From: Streptomyces roseochromogenus subsp. oscitans DS 12.976 | Lineage (GTDB): Bacteria; Actinomycetota; Actinomycetes; Streptomycetales; Streptomycetaceae | Direction of reading: 5' to 3' | Length of the DNA: 64,000 nt | Assembly (NCBI RefSeq): GCF_000497445.1 | Contig: NZ_CM002285.1 | Span: 669,248 to 733,247 of the forward strand | Shown here: positions 43,639 through 52,682 of the stretch, piece by piece | Position numbering within the stretch: position 1 is the first letter of the stretch | Layout: the number at the start of each line of letters is the position of its first letter | Made by a program: the position numbers and the translations under genes | The notes under the pieces: generated by a model | Seen by the model: the letters and a program-made list of their open reading frames with translations, nothing else | Told to the model about the DNA's origin: nothing | Databases searched by the model: none

Positions 43639-44430
43639 GTGCACATTGCCGGGTCAACCGTTCTGCTCACCGGTGTCACCGGCGGCATCGGCGGCGCGCT
43701 GGCCGCCGAACTGTCCGCTCGTGGCGTCCGTCTCGTGCTCACCGGCCGGCGGGCCGAGGCGCTCGAACCCCTCGCCGAGCGTTACGGCGCCCGGATGATC
43801 ACGGCCGATCTGGCCGACGCCGACGACGTGCGGCGGCTGGCCGCAGAGGCCGCCGGCACGGACATCCTGATCGCCAACGCGGCCCTGCCCTCCAGCGGTG
43901 ACGTCCTCGACTACACACCGGACCAGATCGACCGGGCCCTCGCGGTGAATCTACGCGCCCCCGCCATGCTCGCCCGGCTGCTGGCTCCCGCCATGGTGGC
44001 CGCCGGACGCGGCCACTTCTGCTTCGTCGGGTCGCTGTCCGGCATGGCGGCCACCAAGTCGTCGTCCCTGTACACCGCGACGAAGTTCGGGCTGCGCGGC
44101 TTCTCGCTGGCCTTCCGCCAGGATCTGCACGGCACGGGTGTCGGCGTCTCGATCGTCCAGCCGGGTTTCGTACGTGAGCTGGGCATGTTCGCCAAGACGG
44201 GTTCTTCGACGCCCGGCGGTGTCCGCACCGTCTCGCCCGAGCAGGTCTGCAGGGGCGTGATACGAGCCATTGAACGCGATGTCGCCGAGATCAATGTGGC
44301 ACCGCCCGAGCTGCGCTTCCTCACCAAGGTCGCGTCGCAGTTCCCGGGCTTCGCAGAGCGGGTGCAGCGGCTGGCGGGAGCGGAGCCGACCGTGCACGCG
44401 ATCGTGGATGCGCAGCGCTCCAGCCGCTGA
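43639..44430 (+). CDS. Short-chain dehydrogenase/reductase
   Basis: 263 residues from a GTG at 43639 with GGAGG upstream. Classical SDR: VLLTGVTGGIGGALAAEL (cofactor Gly motif), LTGRRAEALE with an Arg favouring NADPH, DLAD, NAALP (the NAG motif), catalytic Ser in CFVGSLSGMAATK, and YTATKFGLRG (Tyr-x-x-x-Lys). No signal peptide. The substrate is unknown. Control by the divergent TetR protein suggests induction by a xenobiotic or lipid-like ligand. Confidence 0.9.
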   Translation: MHIAGSTVLLTGVTGGIGGALAAELSARGVRLVLTGRRAEALEPLAERYGARMITADLADADDVRRLAAEAAGTDILIANAALPSSGDVLDYTPDQIDRALAVNLRAPAMLARLLAPAMVAAGRGHFCFVGSLSGMAATKSSSLYTATKFGLRGFSLAFRQDLHGTGVGVSIVQPGFVRELGMFAKTGSSTPGGVRTVSPEQVCRGVIRAIERDVAEINVAPPELRFLTKVASQFPGFAERVQRLAGAEPTVHAIVDAQRSSR

Positions 44431-44463
44431 GACTCCTCTGGCACCCTCTTCGCTCTCCGTGAT

Positions 44464-45030
44464 TCAGCGCTGGCTCGCGGGAGCGCCCGGCAGGGGCGGC
44501 CGGCTGCCCTTGCAGGAGTAGACGATCTCCACGGACCCGCCGGGCAGGGCGCGTTCACGCTGGAAGGTGAGCCCGGCGGACGGGTCGAGCGCGGGCGTCA
44601 GCCGTGTCCCGCCGCCGAACAGCAGCGGCACGATGACCAGTTCCAGCGTGTCGAGGGCGCCGAGGGCGTGAAAGGTCTGGATCGTGCGCGCGCCGCCGAC
44701 GAGGTGGACGTCGCCACCGCGGTTGGCCGCGCGGATCCTCTCCAGCAGCCGCGCCGGATCGCTGTCGGTGACGACGTGGTCCGGGGTGCCGGCCGGGCGG
44801 TGCGAGCCGAGCACGAACACATCGAGGTTCGGCCAGGGCCAGCGGTTGTTGGTCAGCGCGGGCTCGAAGGTGGTACGGCCCATCACCGCCGCCTCGCATC
44901 CTTCGAGGAACTCCCGGATGCCATGGCTCTCGCCGGACACGAAAGCGGGGTCGGCCGTCAGCGCCGGCCATCCGGACGGTGTGGTCACATAGCCGTCGGC
45001 GCTCATGCTCACGCGGGCACGGATCTTCAT
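44464..45030 (-). CDS. RibD C-terminal/dihydrofolate reductase-like protein
   Basis: 188 residues from an ATG at 45030 with AAGGAGA 6 bases upstream. Reads as a stand-alone RibD_C fold: RARVSMSADGYVTTPSGWPA, EAAVMGRTTFEP, FVLGSHRPAGTPDHVVTDSD, GGDVHLVGGARTIQTFHALG (NADPH-binding Gly pair), LELVIVPLLFGGGTRL. These proteins are NAD(P)H reductases related to dihydrofolate and riboflavin-pathway reductases; physiological substrates are mostly unknown. It converges with the SDR gene. Confidence 0.85.
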   Translation of the reverse strand: MKIRARVSMSADGYVTTPSGWPALTADPAFVSGESHGIREFLEGCEAAVMGRTTFEPALTNNRWPWPNLDVFVLGSHRPAGTPDHVVTDSDPARLLERIRAANRGGDVHLVGGARTIQTFHALGALDTLELVIVPLLFGGGTRLTPALDPSAGLTFQRERALPGGSVEIVYSCKGSRPPLPGAPASQR

Positions 45031-45209
45031 GATGTCTCCTTGGGCCTGTCTTCTTCGGGCCGTCTTCTTCTGCTCTGTTCTTCCGAGGCGGACCCCGCCT
45101 TCACCCAAGCGTCGAACGAGCCACCCGCACTTCGACACGCCGCCTTCGGTACTGAGCCGTCTGCTCCGACGCAGCGTTCTCCGGTACCTTTCGCGTTTTC
45201 TCACAGAGG

Positions 45210-45667
45210 TCCGACGACGCGGTGTCCGGCACACCGCCCGCCTCCTCGCAGAGACCGTTCCCGCATGTCTGGCCACGCGCACGGAGGCGGTGCACGAGTA
45301 CCTGGTCCGCACCCCCGCCACGCCGGCCCTGCCCGGCTCCGTCCCTGACTCGGCGGCCCCGGTCGAGGTGGCGGCCCCGGCCACGGACGCCGGCTTCACC
45401 GCGCTCGACATCGCCCTGGCCGAGGCCTTCGGCGGCGCATGGGAGCCGTCCCCGGAAGGCGCGGCACGGCTGCGGCGGACCGAGGAGAACGGCGGGGCCG
45501 TCCGGTTCGTCCGCGCGCCCGGCGGCTGTGCCGGCGGCGCGCTCTGCTCGGCGCCCGCCGAGGGCACGGCCGAGCTGGCGGGTGTGGGCACCCTGCCCGC
45601 GTACCGGGGGCGTGGCATCGCGGCCGCGGTCGCCTCGACGCCGGCCGGGACCGCTCGCCGGGTGTCA
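45210..45667 (+). pseudogene. Truncated GNAT acetyltransferase fragment
   Basis: The plus-strand text AETVPACLATRTEAVHEYLV, FTALDIALAEAFGGAWEPS, GGAVRFVRAPGGCAGGALCS and AELAGVGTLPAYRGRGIAAA fits a GNAT acetyltransferase: the R-G-R-G-I-A part is the acetyl-CoA pyrophosphate loop. The frame ends in unrelated antisense of the hydrolase gene right after this motif, so the C-terminal third is missing. No credible start codon with a ribosome site is seen. Probably lost by a deletion that joined it to the hydrolase gene; limits are approximate. Confidence 0.5.
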
Positions 45668-46513
45668 CCGTTCTCCGGGCACGGGGTGGTCCTTGACGAA
45701 GCGGTGGATCTCCTCGGTGAGGGCGCCCGGATTGTCCAGCTGGACCAGGGTGCGGGCGTCGGGGATCTCCACATAGCGGGCGTCCGGCAGCAGTTCGGCC
45801 AGGCGACGGCCCGTCGCGGGCGGCATCATGCGGTCCTCGGCGCCCCAGGCGACCAGGGCGGGGCGGGTGAACTCCGGGAGGTTCCGGGCCGCTTGCAGAT
45901 AGCAGTCCTTCCGGGTCGTACGGAGGAACCGGGTGAAGTCACGGCGGATGTGACGGTTCCTCAGCAGAGGGCCGTACCAGCGCGCGATGAGCTCCGTGGG
46001 CAGCCGCTTCTTCGCCATTCCGCCGAGCGAGGTCTGCATACGGGCCAGGAAGGGGAAGCGGAAGGACTGCAGGAGGAGGAAGATTCCGCCGGGGACCTTG
46101 CAGGCCACGGAGAGGATCCGGCCCTGGACGCCGGGCGGGTAGTTGTCCAGGGCCTCGCAGGAGGTCAGGACGAGCCGGGCGATGCGCTCGTCCTGGACGC
46201 CGACGAGGAGTTGGGCCGTACCGGTGTCGTTCTGGACGAGGGTGACGTCGCGCAGGTCCAGGCGGTCCATGAACTCGGCCAGCAGGCGGGCGACGCCGTG
46301 CGCGGAGAGGTCCGCGTCCGGTCGCATCGGGCGCCGGTGGCTGCCGAGGGGCAGTACGGGGACCACGACGCGGAAGTCCGGGTGCAGGGCGGATACGACA
46401 TCGGCCCAGACCGACTCGTCGAAGCCGAGGCCGTGGGCGAGGACCACGACGGGACCGTCGCCTCCGGTGTCCTGGTAGTCGATGGTTCCCGCACTCAGCT
46501 CGATCTCCGGCAT
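45665..46513 (-). CDS. Alpha/beta hydrolase (haloalkane dehalogenase/epoxide hydrolase-like)
   Basis: 282 residues from an ATG at 46513. Alpha/beta hydrolase order: oxyanion region VVVLAHGLGFDESVWADVVS, nucleophile elbow TLVQNDTGTAQLLVG with Asp where esterases have Ser, lid helices, then WGAEDRMMPPATGRRLAELL. The usual catalytic His near the end is not evident: the loop reads PDARTLVQLDNPGALTEEI. The Asp elbow points to dehalogenase or epoxide-hydrolase-like chemistry, but the missing His makes activity uncertain. It is divergent from a TetR gene. Confidence 0.75.
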   Translation of the reverse strand: MPEIELSAGTIDYQDTGGDGPVVVLAHGLGFDESVWADVVSALHPDFRVVVPVLPLGSHRRPMRPDADLSAHGVARLLAEFMDRLDLRDVTLVQNDTGTAQLLVGVQDERIARLVLTSCEALDNYPPGVQGRILSVACKVPGGIFLLLQSFRFPFLARMQTSLGGMAKKRLPTELIARWYGPLLRNRHIRRDFTRFLRTTRKDCYLQAARNLPEFTRPALVAWGAEDRMMPPATGRRLAELLPDARYVEIPDARTLVQLDNPGALTEEIHRFVKDHPVPGER

Positions 46514-46554
46514 GCCCCTGCCTCCGCCCCCGGTCGCCCGTCCAGGCCGTCACT

Positions 46555-46580
46555 TGATAGATCGTTCTAGTGACAGAATA
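46555..46580. promoter_or_regulatory. Candidate TetR operator between hydrolase and TetR genes
   Basis: The spacer contains TGATAGATCGTTCTAGTGA, a partly symmetric site (TAGA-TCGT-TCTA core). Its place between the divergent hydrolase and TetR genes suggests it is the regulator's site. Confidence 0.35.
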
Positions 46581-46627
46581 GGCGCCGACCGCCCTTTGGC
46601 AACAGCGGCTTACCGGAGGTGCCACCC

Positions 46628-47227
46628 GTGAGCGACGGCAAGGCCATCAGCACCCATGAGACCCGGCGGCGCATCGTGGACGCCGGCACCGAGCTGTTCC
46701 GGCGTTCGGGCTACACCGGCACCGGTATGAAGCAGATCGCCGAGGCGGCCGGTGCTCCCTTCGGCTCGATCTACCACTTCTTTCCGGGCGGCAAGGCCCA
46801 GTTGGGCGAGGAGGTGATCCGTACCGCGGGCGCCGTCTATCTGGAGCTCATCACCACGCTGATGACGCCGTACGAGGACCGGGTGGCGGCCACCGCCGAC
46901 GCCTTCGCCGCCGCGGCCGGCACCCTCGCCGAGCTGGACTTCGCCGACCCGTGCCCGATCGCGACCGTCGCGATGGAGGTGGCGAGCACCAACGAGACGC
47001 TGCGGCAGGCCACTTCGGAGGTGTTCGACAGCTGGATCGACCATCTGGCCGCCTATTACGCCCAGGGCGGCATCCCCGAGCCCGCCGCCCGGGAGACAGC
47101 GAGCTCGGTCATCGCCCTGCTGGAGGGCGCCTTCATGCTCGGCCGGGCCGCGCGCAGCTCCGGGCCGGTGCGGGCGGCGGGCACGGCGGCCGCGGCGATC
47201 GTACGGGCGGCACTGGCCGGGGAGTGA
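46628..47227 (+). CDS. TetR-family transcriptional regulator (LmrA/YxaF-like)
   Basis: 199 residues from a GTG at 46628; GGAGG lies 9 bases upstream. HTH: RRRIVDAGTELFRRSGYTGT, GMKQIAEAAGAPFGSIYHFF, PGGKAQLGEEVIRTAG. The FPGGKxQLxxE segment is typical of the LmrA/YxaF subgroup. The effector domain has a conserved DPCPIATVAMEVAS stretch also seen in that subgroup. It probably controls the divergent hydrolase gene. Confidence 0.87.
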   Translation: MSDGKAISTHETRRRIVDAGTELFRRSGYTGTGMKQIAEAAGAPFGSIYHFFPGGKAQLGEEVIRTAGAVYLELITTLMTPYEDRVAATADAFAAAAGTLAELDFADPCPIATVAMEVASTNETLRQATSEVFDSWIDHLAAYYAQGGIPEPAARETASSVIALLEGAFMLGRAARSSGPVRAAGTAAAAIVRAALAGE

Positions 47228-47245
47228 GGAAGCCGGCCGCGGCCG

Positions 47246-47881
47246 TCAGGTCTGCGGGTTCGCCCGGCTCGCTCGGTAGAGGTCGCGGAGCAGGGCGATC
47301 TCGGCTCCGTGGTGCAGCACTTCCTGGTTGACCCACCACACGATGTCGAGAAAGGGTTCCTCCGGATCGCTGCCGTACGGGTAGGCGCAGTACCCCACGG
47401 TGTCCAGCGCCGTGTCGTCGGCGCTCAGCAGTGCCTGCCGCCAGGCGGCGGCGCCGGCCTCGAAGGCCGCGATGGCACCGGCGGCGTCCCCGCTGACGGG
47501 GTGTTCCTCCCGCGTCGCCTCGCGGCTGCCCGCGGTGTGGTCGGCGCGCAGGGACAACATCTCGGTGAGGTGGCTCAGGCGCCAGGCGAGGGTCGTGACG
47601 GGCGGTGGCCACGGGTGCGGGTACGGCGCGGTGTCCCGCCCCCACGAGCCGCCGCCGGCCAGGAAGGCCGCCCGCGGCCCCGGCCCGTCCGCGCGCCGTC
47701 GCACCGACCAGCAGCCGGGGACCGGTTCCCAGCGGTACTCGTCGTCGGTCAGCGGCTCGACCTCGGTGTCCGCACCGTCGCCGCTGTCCATGACGGGCCC
47801 GGTCAGCCGACCGAGGAGGCGCTCGCACGCGAAGTCGAACTGGTCCAGCAGCGGGCGGAGTCGGGGCGGTGCTGCCGTCAT
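47246..47881 (-). CDS. DinB-superfamily protein
   Basis: 211 residues from an ATG at 47881 (M-T-A-A-P start). Four-helix-bundle DinB pattern: RLRPLLDQFDFACERLLGRL, EPVPGCWSVRRR, LAWRLSHLTEMLSLRADH (first His), and VWWVNQEVLHHGAEIALLRD (second metal-ligand pair His-His/Glu). The fold binds a divalent metal and is linked to mycothiol- or bacillithiol-dependent transfer in related proteins. It converges with the TetR gene and lies after the iminopeptidase gene on the same strand. Confidence 0.75.
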   Translation of the reverse strand: MTAAPPRLRPLLDQFDFACERLLGRLTGPVMDSGDGADTEVEPLTDDEYRWEPVPGCWSVRRRADGPGPRAAFLAGGGSWGRDTAPYPHPWPPPVTTLAWRLSHLTEMLSLRADHTAGSREATREEHPVSGDAAGAIAAFEAGAAAWRQALLSADDTALDTVGYCAYPYGSDPEEPFLDIVWWVNQEVLHHGAEIALLRDLYRASRANPQT

Positions 47882-47935
47882 CCGGCTGTCCTGGTCGCCA
47901 TCCGGCTCTCCTGGTGCCATCGGGGCTCCTGATCG

Positions 47936-48916
47936 TCATCGGGCGCTTGGGCCGGCACCGGCCGCGTACCGGTCGGTGGCCGCCACCAGCGCCTCCGCCA
48001 TGCCCGGCGTCCCGCTGTTGTGTCCGGCGTCGCCCACGATAACCAACTCGCTGTCAAGCCATGCCTGTTGGAGCCGCCAGACGATCCCGAGGAGGTTGCC
48101 GAAGTCGAGGCTTCCCTGGACCAGAGTGCCCGGGACCCCCTTGAGCACGTGTGCGTCACGCAGGACCACACCGTCGTCGTTGCCCTCGCCGAGGAAGTGG
48201 CCGTTGCCCCAGTAATGCGTCACAGTGCGGGCGAAGCCCATGCGGAAGACCGGGTCTTCGTAGCGAGCCACGGAGCGCGGAGGCGCCGGGATCATGGCCG
48301 TCTCCCAGTCGGTCCAGGCCCGTGCGGCTCGCTCCCGCACCTCCGGGTCGGGTGATTCCAGCAGCCGGTTGCAGGCGGCGGCGAGGTTCCCGTCGCGTTC
48401 GCCGGCCGGCAACGCGGACCGGAACCGTTCGAAGGCGTCCGGGAAGATCCGGCCCAGTCCCCTGGTCAGCAACTCGACTTCGGCGTTCGAACCGGTGGCG
48501 ACGCCCGTGAGTACCAGCTCGGAGACGACGCCCGGGTGGGTCTGCGCGTAGCGCAGCGCGAGCACCGACCCCCAGGACACGCCCCACACCAGCCACCGTT
48601 CGACGCCCAGGTGCCGGCGCAGCAGTTCCAGGTCGGCCATGAGGTGCGCCGTGGTGTTGACGCTCATGTCGGTGTCGTGGCGGCTCGCGTGCGGTCTGGA
48701 CCGGCCGCAACCGCGCTGGTCGAGCAGGACGATCCGATAGGCGGCCGGGTCGAACAGACGCCGGAGGTGGGGGGTGCACCCGGATCCCGGCCCGCCGTGC
48801 AGGACGACGGCGGGCTTGCCGTGCGGATTGCCGCAGGTCTCCCAGTAGACGTGGTTGCCGTCGCCCACATCGAGCATGCCGTGCGCGTACGGTTCGAGCT
48901 CCGGATAGAGGGCCAT
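47936..48916 (-). CDS. pip: Proline iminopeptidase
   Basis: 326 residues from an ATG at 48916. S33 family: LYPELEPYAHGMLDVGDGNH, VVLHGGPGSGCTPHLRRLFD, VLLDQRGCGRSRPHAS, nucleophile Ser in LVWGVSWGSVLALRYAQ, acid in VQGSLDFGNLL and a final His in VIVGDAGHNSG. The start and HGGPG oxyanion motif are standard for cytoplasmic prolyl aminopeptidases that remove N-terminal Pro. The usual acid residue context (GRYD) reads GSLD, a modest departure. Length is normal. Confidence 0.87.
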   Translation of the reverse strand: MALYPELEPYAHGMLDVGDGNHVYWETCGNPHGKPAVVLHGGPGSGCTPHLRRLFDPAAYRIVLLDQRGCGRSRPHASRHDTDMSVNTTAHLMADLELLRRHLGVERWLVWGVSWGSVLALRYAQTHPGVVSELVLTGVATGSNAEVELLTRGLGRIFPDAFERFRSALPAGERDGNLAAACNRLLESPDPEVRERAARAWTDWETAMIPAPPRSVARYEDPVFRMGFARTVTHYWGNGHFLGEGNDDGVVLRDAHVLKGVPGTLVQGSLDFGNLLGIVWRLQQAWLDSELVIVGDAGHNSGTPGMAEALVAATDRYAAGAGPSAR

Positions 48917-49128
48917 CCGGGCACCGTACCGACTGCGTCGGCCGACCGCCCACGCGTTTTCGTGTCCTCTGTCGCGGAGGCGTCTGTCGTGGAAGCGCCC
49001 TGGAATTGTCCGTGATCGGTAACAACCAGATCCTCCTTTGAACCTCCACTCAACCCCCACCGTCCTGACAGGTGCACAGAACACGGGTGCACGGGACCAA
49101 ACGGACACGGAACGAATCGGGGCGGGAC

Positions 49129-49908
49129 ATGGCGCAGCACAACGGGCGGGGATGGTACGGCCGGATGGTCGCTGCGGCGGTCGGGGTCACGGCGGTGGCG
49201 GCCGCCACCTCGGTGTGGACCGCGCAGGCCGGCCAGTCCGGCGGCGGTCCGGCGGCACCGGACATCTCGGCGCAGCAGCCCGCCGCGCCGAAGCAGGAGA
49301 CACCCGTCTCCGCCGACATCGCCCATGCCTCGGACGGCGGCGCGCACGCGGTCAACATCACCATCGACGACGGACCGAACCCGGTCTGGACCCCGCAGGT
49401 GCTCCAGATCCTGCGCGAGAACGGCGTGAAGGCGACGTTCTGCATGATCGGCCCGCAGGCCCAGGCGCACCCCGACCTGGTCCGGCAGGTGGTGGCGGCC
49501 GGGCACCGGCTGTGCGACCACACGGTGTCGCACGACACCACGATGGACAAGAAGCCCGAGGCCTACCAGTCGCAGCAGATCCTGGAGGCCGAGCGGCAGA
49601 TCACCCAGGCGTCCGGTGGCGTGAAGCCGATGTACTACCGGGCTCCGGGCGGTGCCTTCACCCCGTACAGCCGACGGCTGGCGGCCTCGCACGGGATGCG
49701 TCCCCTCGGCTGGAACGTGGACTCCAAGGACTTCGAGCGGCCGGGCAGCGCCGCCATCGTCGCCACCGTCAAGCGTGAGCTGGCCAACGGCCCGACGATC
49801 CTCTTCCATGACGCGGGCGGCGACCGCTCGCAGACCGTGGCGGCGCTGCGCACCCTGCTTCCGTGGCTCAAGCAGCAGGGCTACTCCTTCGGCTTCCCGG
49901 TGCGCTGA
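49129..49908 (+). CDS. Secreted polysaccharide deacetylase (NodB/CE4)
   Basis: 259 residues from an ATG at 49129. Signal peptide (VAAAVGVTAVAAATSVWTAQ), short linker, then a CE4 domain: catalytic Asp pair in NITIDDGPNPVW, metal-binding HxxxH in RLCDHTVSHDTTMD, RAPGGAFTPYSRRL, and the final His in TILFHDAGGDRSQ. It would remove acetyl groups from peptidoglycan GlcNAc, chitin oligomers or xylan outside the cell. All CE4 motifs are intact. Confidence 0.9.
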   Translation: MAQHNGRGWYGRMVAAAVGVTAVAAATSVWTAQAGQSGGGPAAPDISAQQPAAPKQETPVSADIAHASDGGAHAVNITIDDGPNPVWTPQVLQILRENGVKATFCMIGPQAQAHPDLVRQVVAAGHRLCDHTVSHDTTMDKKPEAYQSQQILEAERQITQASGGVKPMYYRAPGGAFTPYSRRLAASHGMRPLGWNVDSKDFERPGSAAIVATVKRELANGPTILFHDAGGDRSQTVAALRTLLPWLKQQGYSFGFPVR

Positions 49909-50074
49909 ACCGGCCCTTCCGGGGGCGCCGGGCCTGGTCAGGCGGCTCGCCGCAGACCACCTGCCGGTTAACCCGGGGGGAATTCTTGGTCATCGAAACC
50001 TTGGGACGGGTGTTCGGATTCGGAACGGCGCCTACCATGAGGCCGTTGCGTACGTCGTTCCGGAAAGGCTCGCC

Positions 50075-51283
50075 ATGCCGTTGCCTCGCCTCGGCACGCG
50101 GTCCGTTCGTCTCCGGACGGCGCCCGCGGTGTTCGTCGTCCTCGCCGTGGTCCTCGGCGGCACGCTGCTGGCGTACTCGCTGGGCGGGCCGCGGCACGGC
50201 CGGTCCGCCGGCGCGCCGTCGGGGCACGTCGTCGTCGACGTCTCGGAGAGTCACTGCGGCCGCGGCTGGACCCGTCCCGAGCCCGGGGTGCGCACCTTCG
50301 ATCTGCACAACTCCTCCGACGGCGCCGCCGAGGTCTACCTGGAGGACCCGGCCAGCCAGGCGGTGTACGGCGAGGTGGAGGGCATCGGTCCCGGTACGAC
50401 ACGGCAGTTGACGGTGCGGCTGGGCAAGGGCGCGTACGCCTTCAAGTGCGTGCCCGACGACGCCGACGCCGTCACCGGGCCCACCGTGCACATCACCAGC
50501 GGCAGCCGCGGCCCGGGTGCCGCACCCGTCACCCAGCACGACCTGATCCCGCCCGCCCTCTCCTATCAGAAGTGGGTCGGCGGCGGCCTGGACGACGTCG
50601 TCCGGCTGACGGCGACGCTCAAGGACGCGATCGACCGGGGTGACCTCGCGGCCGCCCGGTCGGCCTGGCTGCCGGCGCATCTGGAGTACGAGCGGCTGGG
50701 CGCGGCGTACGACGCCTTCGGGGACGCGGACCGAGCGATCAACGGCACCGACGCCGGCCTGGCCGGCGGGGTGCGCGACAAGGACTTCGCCGGGTTCCAC
50801 CGCATCGAGTACGGGCTGTGGCACGGCGAGGCGGCAGCCGGTCTGCGCGCCCCGGCCGCGGCGCTGGTGAAGGCGGTGACGGGGCTGCGGGACAGCTGGT
50901 CGCAGACGCGTATGGACCCCGCCCAGCTGGGTCTGCGCGCGCACGAGATCCTGGAGAACACCGTGCAGTTCGAGCTGACCGGCCGTACCGACTACGGCAG
51001 TGGCAGCAACCTCGCCACCTCCCGCGCCAATCTGGACGGCACCCGCGAGGTGCTCTCCCGGCTTCGCCCGCTGCTCGCCACCCGGTACGCCGATCTGCCG
51101 GGCCTGGACAAGGAGTTGGACCGCGCCCAGCACAGCCTCGACGGGTTCCGGCACGGCGACGACTGGACCTCGCTCGACGCACTGACCCGCGCCCAGCGGG
51201 AGCGGGCCGACTCCGTGCTCGGCGACCTGGTGGAGCGGCTGGCCTCGGTGGCCACCCTGTGCGACCCGCGGAGGACCGTGTGA
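50075..51283 (+). CDS. efeO: EfeO-like iron transport lipoprotein/periplasmic protein
   Basis: 402 residues from an ATG at 50075 with GGAAAGG upstream. One N-terminal membrane helix ([20 protein letters not shown]). A cupredoxin-like domain (about 45-135; [30 protein letters not shown]) precedes the M75 imelysin-like domain (about 165-395) with the metal motif [10 protein letters not shown] (HxxE) and [20 protein letters not shown]. EfeO binds iron for the EfeUOB ferrous/ferric uptake system. The stop overlaps the start of efeB by four bases. No permease gene efeU is found in the window. Confidence 0.9.
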   Translation: MPLPRLGTRSVRLRTAPAVFVVLAVVLGGTLLAYSLGGPRHGRSAGAPSGHVVVDVSESHCGRGWTRPEPGVRTFDLHNSSDGAAEVYLEDPASQAVYGEVEGIGPGTTRQLTVRLGKGAYAFKCVPDDADAVTGPTVHITSGSRGPGAAPVTQHDLIPPALSYQKWVGGGLDDVVRLTATLKDAIDRGDLAAARSAWLPAHLEYERLGAAYDAFGDADRAINGTDAGLAGGVRDKDFAGFHRIEYGLWHGEAAAGLRAPAAALVKAVTGLRDSWSQTRMDPAQLGLRAHEILENTVQFELTGRTDYGSGSNLATSRANLDGTREVLSRLRPLLATRYADLPGLDKELDRAQHSLDGFRHGDDWTSLDALTRAQRERADSVLGDLVERLASVATLCDPRRTV

Positions 51284-52506
51284 GCAGTTCCGAGCGTTCC
51301 GACGGTCTGGCCCGGCGCGGCTTTCTGCGCGGTGCCGCCCTGGCGGGCGCCGGCCTCGCCACGAGCGCCGCCGCCCCCGCCTCCGCGCCGGCCGCCACGA
51401 CGGACTCCATAGCCCCCTTCCACGGCGCCCACCAGGCCTCGGCGATCGCGGCTCCGCGCCGCACGAGTGTGTTCGCCTCCCTCGACGTGACCGCCGAGAG
51501 CCGTGCGGACCTCACCGAGCTGCTGCGCACGCTCACCGACCGGGCCCGCTTCCTCACCTCCGGCGGGACGCCGTCCCCGGCCGGCATCACCGCACCGCCC
51601 GCCGACTCGGGCGTCCTCGGCGACGAACCGCCCTCCGGTCAACTCGCCGTCACCGTGGGCGTCGGCGCCTCGCTGTTCGACGACCGGTTCGGGCTGGCCG
51701 CGCAGAGGCCCCGGCGGCTGACCGCCATGCCCGAGTTCCCGGACGACGACCTCCAGGCGGAGTGGTGCCACGGCGACCTCAGCCTCCACCTGCACGCCGA
51801 CGAGCCGGACACCACTCTGCACGCGCTGCGTGACATCGCCCGGCACACCCGGGGCGCCCTGCAGGTGCGCTGGCGGCTGGACGGCTTCTCCAGTCCGCCC
51901 CGGCCCTCGGGCACCCCGCGCAATCTCCTGGGCTTCAAGGACGGCATCGCCAACCCGGACACCGCCAGCGCGCGCGAGATGGACCGTCTGGTGTGGGTGG
52001 GCAAGGGCATGGGCGAGCCGGACTGGGCGGTCGGCGGCAGCTATCAAGTCGTACGGCTGATCCGGATGCTGGTGGAGTTCTGGGACCGGGTCTCGCTCAG
52101 CGAGCAGGAGCGGATGTTCGGCCGCGCCCGCTCCTCCGGGGCGCCGCTGGACGGCGACCACGAGCACGACACCCCGAAGTACGCCGACGACCCCAAGGGC
52201 GACGTCATCCCGCTGGACGCGCACATGCGGCTCGCCAACCCGCGTACGCCCGCGACCGCCGACCAACGCCTGCTGCGCCGCGCGTACAACTACGACCGGG
52301 GCATGGACGCCAACGGCAACCTGGACATGGGCCTGTTGTTCTGCTGCTACCAGCAGGACCTGAAGCGGCAGTTCGAGACGGTGCAGCACCGGCTGGCGGG
52401 CGAGCCGCTGACGGACTACATCAGCCCGTTCGGCGGCGGCTACTTCTTCGCGCTGCCCGGTGTCAAAGACGCCTCGGACTGGTACGGGCGCGCCCTGTTC
52501 GGCTGA
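51280..52506 (+). CDS. efeB: Dyp-type peroxidase EfeB, Tat-exported
   Basis: 408 residues from a GTG at 51280 overlapping the efeO stop (GTGA). Twin-arginine signal [20 protein letters not shown]. Dyp-type heme peroxidase: [15 protein letters not shown] holds the catalytic Asp and its GxxDG motif, and [14 protein letters not shown] the proximal His region, with [19 protein letters not shown] and [17 protein letters not shown]. EfeB oxidises ferrous iron or releases it from heme for EfeO. Translationally coupled to efeO. Confidence 0.92.
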   Translation: MSSSERSDGLARRGFLRGAALAGAGLATSAAAPASAPAATTDSIAPFHGAHQASAIAAPRRTSVFASLDVTAESRADLTELLRTLTDRARFLTSGGTPSPAGITAPPADSGVLGDEPPSGQLAVTVGVGASLFDDRFGLAAQRPRRLTAMPEFPDDDLQAEWCHGDLSLHLHADEPDTTLHALRDIARHTRGALQVRWRLDGFSSPPRPSGTPRNLLGFKDGIANPDTASAREMDRLVWVGKGMGEPDWAVGGSYQVVRLIRMLVEFWDRVSLSEQERMFGRARSSGAPLDGDHEHDTPKYADDPKGDVIPLDAHMRLANPRTPATADQRLLRRAYNYDRGMDANGNLDMGLLFCCYQQDLKRQFETVQHRLAGEPLTDYISPFGGGYFFALPGVKDASDWYGRALFG

Positions 52507-52579
52507 ACCTGTCCGGACAACTCATCAGCCGGCTGGGTCAACACACAGTCAAGTTTTGCCCTGACATCCCTGACTTGGT

Positions 52580-52601
52580 GTTCACCTGCACGTCATCATG
52601 G
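52580..52601 (+). promoter_or_regulatory. PhoP-box-like element upstream of the phosphoesterase gene
   Basis: GTTCACCTGCA (52580-52590) matches the Streptomyces PhoP direct-repeat unit; the next 11 bases (CGTCATCATGG) match it poorly. A phosphate-starvation role would suit a secreted phosphatase, but one good unit is weak evidence. Confidence 0.3.
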
Positions 52602-52682
52602 CTCCGCCGACGCGCTGCGCAGCGAGCGCAGCATCCGTGCTCGTACGACGTACAGACGTTCTGTCCAAAGGGGTAGACCACC

